NCBI GenBank assembly: GCA_024760905.1
Contig: CM045737.1
Location: forward strand, 18,665,848 to 18,729,847
Source: Plotosus lineatus
Taxonomy: Eukaryota; Chordata; Actinopteri; Siluriformes; Plotosidae
DNA length: 64,000 bases
Direction of reading: 5' to 3'
Positions within the stretch are counted from its first letter, which is position 1, and each line of letters begins with the position of its first letter. This document shows, piece after piece, positions 1 to 64,000 of the stretch. Under the pieces are notes generated by a model. That model did no database searches. It saw nothing but the letters and a program-made list of their open reading frames with translations, and was not told the DNA's origin. The position numbers and the translations under genes were made by a program.

Positions 1-2740
1 CTCGCCTCCCTCTGTGTGTGTGTGTGTCTTTCTTTGTCTCGTCCTCCCTCTGTGTGTGTGTCTTTCTTTGTCTCTCCCTCCCTTTGTGTGTGTGTGTGTG
101 TGTGTGTGTCTTTCTTTGTCTCTCCCTCCCTTTGTGTGTGTGTGTGTGTCTTTCTTTGTCTCTCCCTCCCTTTGTGTGTGTGTCTTTCTTTGTCTCTCCC
201 TCCCTTTGTGTGTGTGTGTGTCTTTCTTTGTCTCGCCCTCCCTCTGTGTGTGTGTCTTTCTTTGTCTCGCCCTCCCTTTGTGTGTGTGAGTGTGGGTGTG
301 TGTGTCTTTCTTTGTCTCGCCCTCCCTCTGTGTGTGTGTGTGTCTTTCTTTGTCTCGTCCTCCCTCTGTGTGTGTGTCTTTCTTTGTCTCTCCCTCCCTT
401 TGTGTGTGTGTGTGTGTGTGTGTGTCTTTCTTTGTCTCTCCCTCCCTTTGTGTGTGTGTGTGTGTCTTTCTTTGTCTCTCCCTCCCTTTGTGTGTGTGTG
501 TGTCTTTCTTTGTCTCTCCCTCCCTTTGTGTGTGTGTGTGTCTTTCTTTGTCTCGCCCTCCCTCTGTGTGTGTGTCTTTCTTTGTCTCGCCCTCCCTTTG
601 TGTGTGTGAGTGTGGGTGTGTGTGTGTGTCTTTGTCTCGCCCTCCTTCTGTGTGTGTGTGTGTGTGTCTTTCTTTGTCTCGCCCTCCCTCTGTGTGTGTG
701 TCTTTCTTTGTCTCGCCCTCCCTCTGTGTGTGTGTGTGTCTTTCTTTGTCTCGCCCTCCCTCTGTGTGTGTGTGTGTCTTTCTTTGTCTCGCCCTCCCTC
801 TGTGTGTGTGTGTGTCTTTCTTTGTCTCGTCCTCCCTCTGTGTGTGTGTCTTTCTTTGTCTCGCCTCCCTCTGTGTGTGTGTCTTTCTTTGTCTCGCCCC
901 CCCGTGTGTGTGTCTTTCTTTGTCTCGCCCCCCCTGTGTGTGTGTCTTTCTTTGTCTCGCCCTCCCTCTGTGTGTGTGTGTCTTTCTTTTTCTCGCCCTC
1001 CCTCTGTGTGCGTGTGTCTTTCTTTGTCTCGCCCTCCCTCTGTGTGTGTGTGTCTTTCTTTGTCTCGCCCTCCCTCTGTGTGTGTGTGTGTCTTTCTTTG
1101 TCTCGCCCTCCCTCTGTGTGTGTGTGTCTTTCTTTGTCTCTCCCTCCCTCTGTGTGTGTGTGTCTTTCTTTGTCTCTCCCTCCCTCTGCGTGTGTGTCTT
1201 TCTGTCTCTCCCCCGCTTTGTGTGTGTGTGTGTGTGTGTGTCTTTCTGTCTCTCCCCCGCTTTGTGTGTGTGTGTGTGTGTGTGTGTCTGTCTCTCCCCC
1301 GCTTTGTGTGTGTGTGTGTGTGTCTTTCTGTCTCTCCCCCGCTTTGTGTGTGTCTTTCTGTCTCTCCCCCGCTTTGTGTGTGTGTGTCTTTCTGTCTCTC
1401 CCCCGCTTTGTGTGTGTGTTGGTCTTCTGTCTCTCCCCCGCTTTGTGTGTGTGTTGGTCTTCTGTCTCTCCCCCGCTTTGTGTGTGTGTTGGTCTTCTGT
1501 CTCTCCCCCGCTTTGTGTGTGTGTTGGTCTTCTGTCTCTCCCCCGCTTTGTGTGTGTGTTGGTCTTCTGTCTCTCCCCCGCTTTGTGTGTGTGTTGGTCT
1601 TCTGTCTCTCCCCCGCTTTGTGTGTGTGTTGGTCTTCTGTCTCTCCCCCGCTTTGTGTGTGTGTTGGTCTTCTGTCTCTCCCCCGCTTTGTGTGTGTGTT
1701 GGTCTTCTGTCTCTCCCCCGCTTTGTGTGTGTGTTGGTCTTCTGTCTCTCCCCCGCTTTGTGTGTGTGTTGGTCTTCTGTCTCTCCCCCGCTTTGTGTGT
1801 GTCTTTCTGTCTCTCCCCCGCTTTGTGTGTGTCTTTCTGTCTCTCCCCCGCTTTGTGTGTGTCTTTCTGTCTCTCCCCGCTTTGTGTGTGTGTGTGTGTG
1901 TGTGTGTGTCTTTCTGTCTCCCCGCTTTGTGTGTGTGTGTGTCTTTCTGTCTCTCCCCGCTTTGTGTGTGTGTCTTCGTGTCCCTCCCCCGCTTTGTGTG
2001 TGTGTGTCTCTCTTCCTGTCTCCCCCCCGCCTCGTGTGTGTGTGTGTCTTTCTGTCTCTCCCCCGCTTTGTGTGTGTGTCTTTCTGTCTCTCCCCCGCTT
2101 TGTGTGTGTGTCTTTCTGTCTCTCCCCCGCTTTGTGTGTGTGTCTTTCTGTCTCTCCCCCGCTTTGTGTGTGTGTCTTTCTGTCTCTCCCCCGCTTTGTG
2201 TGTGTGTCTTTCTGTCTCTCCCCCGCTTTGTGTGTGTGTCTTTCTGTCTCTCCCCCGCTTTGTGTGTGTGTGTGTGTCTTTCTGTCTCTCCCCCGCTTTG
2301 TGTGTGTGTGTGTCTTTCTGTCTCTCCCCCGCTTTGTGTGTGTGTGTGTGTGTCTTTCTGTCTCTCCCCCGCTTTGTGTGTGTGTGTGTGTGTGTCTTTC
2401 TGTCTCTCCCCCGCTTTGTGTGTGTGTGTGTGTGTCTTTCTGTCTCTCCCCCGCTTTGTGTGTGTGTCTTTCTGTCTCTCCCCCGCTTTGTGTGTGTGTG
2501 TGTGTGTGTCTTTCTGTCTCTCCCCGCTTTGTGTGTGTGTGTGTGTCTTTCTGTCTCTCCCCGCTTTGTGTGTGTGTGTGTGTGTGTGTTTTCTGTCTCT
2601 CCCCGCTTTGTGTGTGTGTGTGTGTGTGTGTTTTTCTCTCTCTCCCCGCTTTGTGTGTGTGTGTGTCTTTCTGTCTCTCCCCGCTTTGTGTGTGTGTGTG
2701 TGTGTGTGTGTGTCTTTCTGTCTCCCCCGCTTTGTGTGTA
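1..2740. repeat. (TG)n + pyrimidine minisatellite, nearly adenine-free
   Basis: Tandem units of a variable (TG)n run plus a pyrimidine block. Early units have tctttgtctcgccctccctc (about 1-1195); later ones have tctgtctctcccccgcttt (about 1200-2730). Between 1 and 2739 I see only two adenines on this strand, at 289 and 609, in two copies of a 320-bp higher-order unit. Stop codons need A, so all three forward frames stay open for over 2 kb. These are not genes. It lies in the intron upstream of the first visible atad2b exon and continues left of the window. Confidence 0.95.
1419..1803. repeat. 35-bp tandem subarray, 11 identical-looking copies
   Basis: The unit begins ttggtcttctgtctctccc and recurs at 1419, 1454, 1489 and every 35 bp to 1769. 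The copies look identical, unlike the surrounding units whose TG runs vary, so this block probably expanded recently. Confidence 0.9.
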
Positions 2741-3295
2741 TTTCTTTCTGCCCTTCCGTCCTTCTCTCGGTCTTTTTTCTGTCCCCTTTCACTCTCTCTT
2801 TGTCTGGGTTTTTCTTTCTCTGATCTGTTTATCTCTCTATCTTACTGTCTGTCTGTCTCTCTGTCTCTCTCTCTCCCAATTTCTCTCTGTGTTAAAATAA
2901 TGTGCACAAATTGTGGAAATAAAACCTTCATTTGGAAAGTCTCCCAATCATCTGTTAGAAAATTAGGATTTCCTCCGAAAGTTTTTTGCCTTGCAGTTCT
3001 CCTCCGAGGATAACGGGTGGGCCTTCTGAAATTGTTGTGTAATGTTACCCTGCTTCATAGTTGTTCTTCCCATGTAGGAAAAAATCCAATGTCACTTCTA
3101 CCCGATAATTACATGTTTTGTAATAGCTTTCATTATACCACCAAGGTTCCCAAAGATGAAATTCATTCAGATGAGACCGTTTTCTCTTTGTAACATTTCC
3201 TTATGTATTCTCTCTGATGTTTTTCTGTGCTTTACATGCATCATTCAGACTTGCATGATGACAATATTAATATTCTTATAAGTTGCTGCACTATA
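2741..3295. other. intron DNA, nothing recognised
   Basis: Pyrimidine-rich decay of the minisatellite to about 2890, then ordinary AT-rich DNA. No exon, RNA gene or named repeat is seen. Confidence 0.6.
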
Positions 3296-4481
3296 CAGTT
3301 GGCCCCCAACTTACAAAATTAATCCGTTCCAGAGCCCTTTCGTAACGCGGTGATCTCGTAAGTCGGGGTCGCATCTTACATGTGTAACGCCTAATTCGTT
3401 CCAAGGCTCTAGTCTTTGGACTGGATAAACCCCATAAACCCTTTAAAAATGATAAAAGCAGACCAGTTTTGTATGAAATATGTGTTAAAAGTAAAAGAAA
3501 ATTATTTCTTAAACCATTTAAACATTTTATTAACATATTAAACCATTTTATTAACATATTAACTAAACAATTATTAAACATTATTTTTTTTATAAACACA
3601 CACACACACACCTCTCTCTCTCTTGCGCGCACACTGCGGGCCACGCCCACAAGACGTGGAATTCAAAGAGCATTCCCTGCTTGAGAAACACAACTTTAAT
3701 TTGATTCCTTGAGGGATCAGAATTCCAGATAAGCTCAAATGCGCCCACATTTATTAAACTTTTACTGAATTAAACAACTTAAAAAACTAAAGCGTTATTC
3801 CTTCTCTCTCTATCTCTGTCTCTCTCGTGCGCTGCGGGTCACGCCCACAACACATGAATTTAAAGCGCATTCCTTGCTTGACCATTTACTGAATTAAAAC
3901 AACTTAAAAACTAAACTAAAGCATTATTCCGTCTCTCTCTCTCTCTCTCTCGCGCGCTGCGGGAAACGCCCACGAGACGTGAATTCAAAGCGCATTCCCT
4001 GCTTGACCATTTACTGAATTAAAACAACTTAAAAAACGATACTAAAAACTAAAGCGTTATTCCTTCTCTCTCGCGCGCGTGTTGCGGGCCACGCCCACAA
4101 GACGTGAATTCAAAGCGCATTCCCTGCTTGACAAACTCGACTTTAATTTGATTCCTTGAGGGATCGGAATTCCAGATAAGCTCAAATGCACCCACATTTA
4201 TTAAACATTTACTGAATTAAAACAATTTAAATAAACTAAACTAAAGAGTGAAGCTTACTTCTGTCTCTATCTGGGAGACCAGTGGGGCGGGATGTTGAGA
4301 GACAGCCAATGAGAGCCAGCCAATGAGAGAGCAACTCGTGTGTTGATTGGCGTGTTGGAATTTTGAATTTCTTTTCGTAAGAGGGGGTTGTTTCGTATCT
4401 CTGGGACGGAAACTCAAGAAAATGTTTTTCGTAACCCGGGGATTTCGCACACAGGGGTCTTCGTAAGTTGGGGGCCAACTG
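3296..4481. mobile_element. 1.19-kb MITE with perfect 19-bp inverted repeats, TA target
   Basis: Ends are CAGTTGGCCCCCAACTTAC and its exact reverse complement, flanked by TA on both sides, which suggests a Tc1/mariner-superfamily (Tigger/pogo-like) non-autonomous element. The interior holds four repeats of about 120 bp, each with a CG-rich ctgcgggccacgcccac box (near 3635, 3835, 3956 and 4083) followed by aagacgtgaattcaaag-type sequence. Near the right end is a gggcggg / CCAAT cluster (4285-4325). No transposase is encoded. Confidence 0.85.
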
Positions 4482-4715
4482 TATGTTTGAAGAAAATGAG
4501 TGAGTTGTGGAAGAAATGTGGTTGATCTTCCGCCTCATGGGCACATCTGATGGTTTTTGTTGTTTTTAATTGCTTTTGTCAATGACTTGAATATAGAAAG
4601 TCTTTTATTTCAACTAAAACAATGACCATACCTCTTTTTAAATGGATTTTTTCTTTTTATATCTACAAGGATTAAATGAAATGCATTTTTGTCATTTATT
4701 TATGCTCTTCAAAAG

Positions 4716-61993
<57,278 letters not shown>

Positions 61994-62239
61994 GTGAGTA
62001 CATAAAACACACATCAGCCAAGTTTTACGTGTTAAAGTCATTCTGTCTCACTGGTCAGATGCTTGCATTGTCCTGTTTTGAGACAAGTGATGTGCTTAAG
62101 AGTGAAAATGATAAAATGTGCACTGCAGCTACTCATCATTCTCTGTTCTGCCAGAGCAAAGGGGTACAGGTTTTTTTTTTTTTTTTTTTTTTGAAGTGGG
62201 TAAAATGCATACGTTGACGTTTATCTGGGCAGATTTGGT

Positions 62240-62255
<16 letters not shown>

Positions 62256-62297
<42 letters not shown>
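62256..62297. repeat. (CT)n(CA)n microsatellite
   Basis: A short CT run followed by about 20 CA units, after a T22 run at about 62171. Confidence 0.9.
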
Positions 62298-62300
<3 letters not shown>

Positions 62301-63594
62301 ATGTCTGGGGATATTCTTTCATCTGGTCAAATTGAGAAATCACAATGTTCTTTTCACATTTTTTTTTAATGATACACTGTATAGGGTCTGTTGAGAGAAT
62401 TCATTGCATTTCCTGTTTCTGGAAGAGCCACCGAGATCCTTATTTTAAATATATGCCTTTCCCCCTGTTAGTGATGTAATTAGTCATGTATATGGCACCC
62501 CTCTGAAGCGCATCCTCTCGCCTTGTCTTGAGGGATAATCGGTCCTTATAAAAGGCACCCTCCAGACAAGAACTGTGTCCTTAAGAGTGCACGACTGCTC
62601 AGAGCAGCAGCACACAGCCTTCTGATTACACACACACGCACGCACGCTCCCCTGCGGAGCAGAGTAGCACACTCGCTAATTCTACACGGTCAGGACAGAG
62701 TTCTCCTGAGGCATGAGGGAACATGCGGGATGACACCACAGTGGCCAGAGTGTAAGAATTCTACACGGGACGCATTTGATTTGGGCGAACGATGAAGTCA
62801 GAATGCAGACCAATGGGAGGTGTTGTTGGTTTTCACCGCATGTTGTGTTTTGTAACTTATTGCCAGAGTGTTTATTTTAAGGAGAATTTGGTTTCTGTCC
62901 TAGCTGCTTACTAAAAATTGTAGTTATATTTTAGTTGTTTGTATTTGCTGAGATTTGGGAAGTGGATTGCAGGTGTGTTTTTATTTTTTATTCTTGGAAA
63001 TCTATTTTTTGTCAGTCTTTTAGTTACAACTTGCTCAGAGTTTCATCATGGATTTTTCTGAAGGGTGTTTCACCTGGCTGTAAAATTCCCTTGTGGAACC
63101 ATTGAAGGATGCCAGTGGTGTTCAGTTTAGGTTTGCTTTGCCTTTTGTTTTCGCAGTTTTCATGTTGATGTAAAAGTTTGTCCTGATGCTGAAGTGCCTG
63201 GATTTTGCAGTTTAACGTTAACTGCTGTCACTTTGTCCGATGTTGGGGGATTGCAGAGTTTTCTAACAAACATGAAACTATAATTTTTGAGTGTCGGTAT
63301 TAAATTAGTTTCTGTGCTTGAAGATGATTTTTCTCTGAGAATGTTCTTGTGGCTCACTTGTTACATATATATCTCCTCTGTATACCGCACAGAAAATAGC
63401 TGCTTCGTGTGCTTTCATTTGTCATAAAAATTAATGCTTAACCGAGCCACATAGTTCTTCTTGTTTTCTCATCAGGGTATAATGAACAAATCTTTTTACA
63501 AAATTTTCTTGTAAAAAATAAATAAATAAAAAAAATCCCCTTTTCTTTAAAAAAAAAAAGAAAAAAATATCTACACTGTGCATGTGTATGTATG
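62298..63594. other. DNA right of exon 23, nothing firm
   Basis: No further atad2b exon could be placed here. A TATAAAAGG at 62547-62555 is the only promoter-like string, and it has no coding sequence downstream. Confidence 0.4.
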
Positions 63595-63634
<40 letters not shown>

Positions 63635-63640
63635 GTGTAT

Positions 63641-63691
<51 letters not shown>

Positions 63692-64000
63692 GTGTATGTA
63701 CAGTGTGTGTGTGTGTATGTACACACACACACACACACAGTGTGTGTGTGTGTATGTACACATACACACACAGTGTGTGTGTGTGTATGTACACATACAC
63801 ACACAGTGTGTGTGTGTGTGTGTATGTATGTACATACACACACAGTGTGTGTGTGTGTGTATGTATGTACATACACACACAGTGTGTGTGTGTGTGTGTG
63901 TATGTATGTACACACACACACAGTGTGTGTGTGTGTATGTATGTACACACACACACAGTGTGTGTGTGTGTATGTATGTACACACACACACAGTGTGTGT
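63595..64000. repeat. self-complementary (CA)n/(TG)n/GTAT array
   Basis: Alternating cacacacacacagtgtgtgt blocks joined by gtatgtatgtac linkers, each block close to its own reverse complement. It continues beyond the window. Long open frames on the minus strand here are repeat artefacts. Confidence 0.9.

Noticed and set aside
1419..1803. Regular 35-bp repeat resembling a CRISPR array
   Set aside because: Units are contiguous with no unique spacers, and the genome is vertebrate.
14..3013. Very long open frames (over 700 codons) in all three forward frames, rich in Cys, Val, Phe, Leu, Ser and Pro
   Set aside because: Low-complexity translation of an adenine-poor minisatellite; the same repeat is open in every frame and shows no domain.
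63431..63991. Three overlapping minus-strand open frames of Cys-Val/His-Thr repeats
   Set aside because: Translations of the CA/TG array.

Overview
The window looks like genomic DNA from a ray-finned fish, probably a teleost. It holds most of one protein-coding gene on the + strand, atad2b (ATPase family AAA domain-containing 2B). I resolve 23 coding exons between 4716 and 61993. All introns are GT-AG and every exon junction keeps the reading frame. The exons give about 1,075 codons. The first exon(s) with the start codon lie left of the window and the last C-terminal exons lie right of it, so the gene is partial at both ends. Domain order is basic/Ser-rich N-terminus, NQSMLFDQLV motif, acidic tract, canonical AAA1 ATPase, degenerate AAA2, bromodomain, then the start of a poorly conserved C-terminal tail. 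The family is nuclear, chromatin-bound and reads acetylated histones. Assignment to ATAD2B rather than ATAD2 rests on recalled paralogue-specific stretches (for example RLRMWTDTEL, DVTRRLATDKRF, DIEEVSDYLEVIKEP).

Layout: 1-2740 is a C/T/G-only minisatellite. Positions 2741-14715 hold the first exon seen (4716-4870) and then mobile-element DNA, including a degraded minus-strand L2/CR1-type LINE (about 8022-11990). Positions 14716-30977 carry exons 2-18, densely packed, with MITEs and SINEs in the larger introns. Positions 30978-50790 are a single 19.8-kb intron full of nested elements: a THAP-coding P-like fragment inside a MITE, a Tigger-like MITE, Tc1-type remnants, a composite SINE, and an internally deleted RTE-type LINE inside another inverted-repeat element. 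Positions 50791-61993 carry exons 19-23, covering the AAA2 end, the bromodomain and the start of the tail. The right edge (63595-64000) is a CA/TG/GTAT compound repeat that runs off the window.

No rRNA, functional tRNA, CRISPR or prokaryotic feature is present, and the only gene I can support is atad2b. The most interesting signals are in the repeats. One is a tRNA-Glu-like SINE whose body joins a fragment of the local RTE LINE's 5' leader to that LINE's 3' tail. Two copies of the same head carry unrelated tails joined at the same point. Others are a THAP zinc-finger exon lacking its conserved Trp, a CCAAT/GC-box module shared by MITEs with different termini, and a near-perfect palindrome followed by a third copy of its arm.
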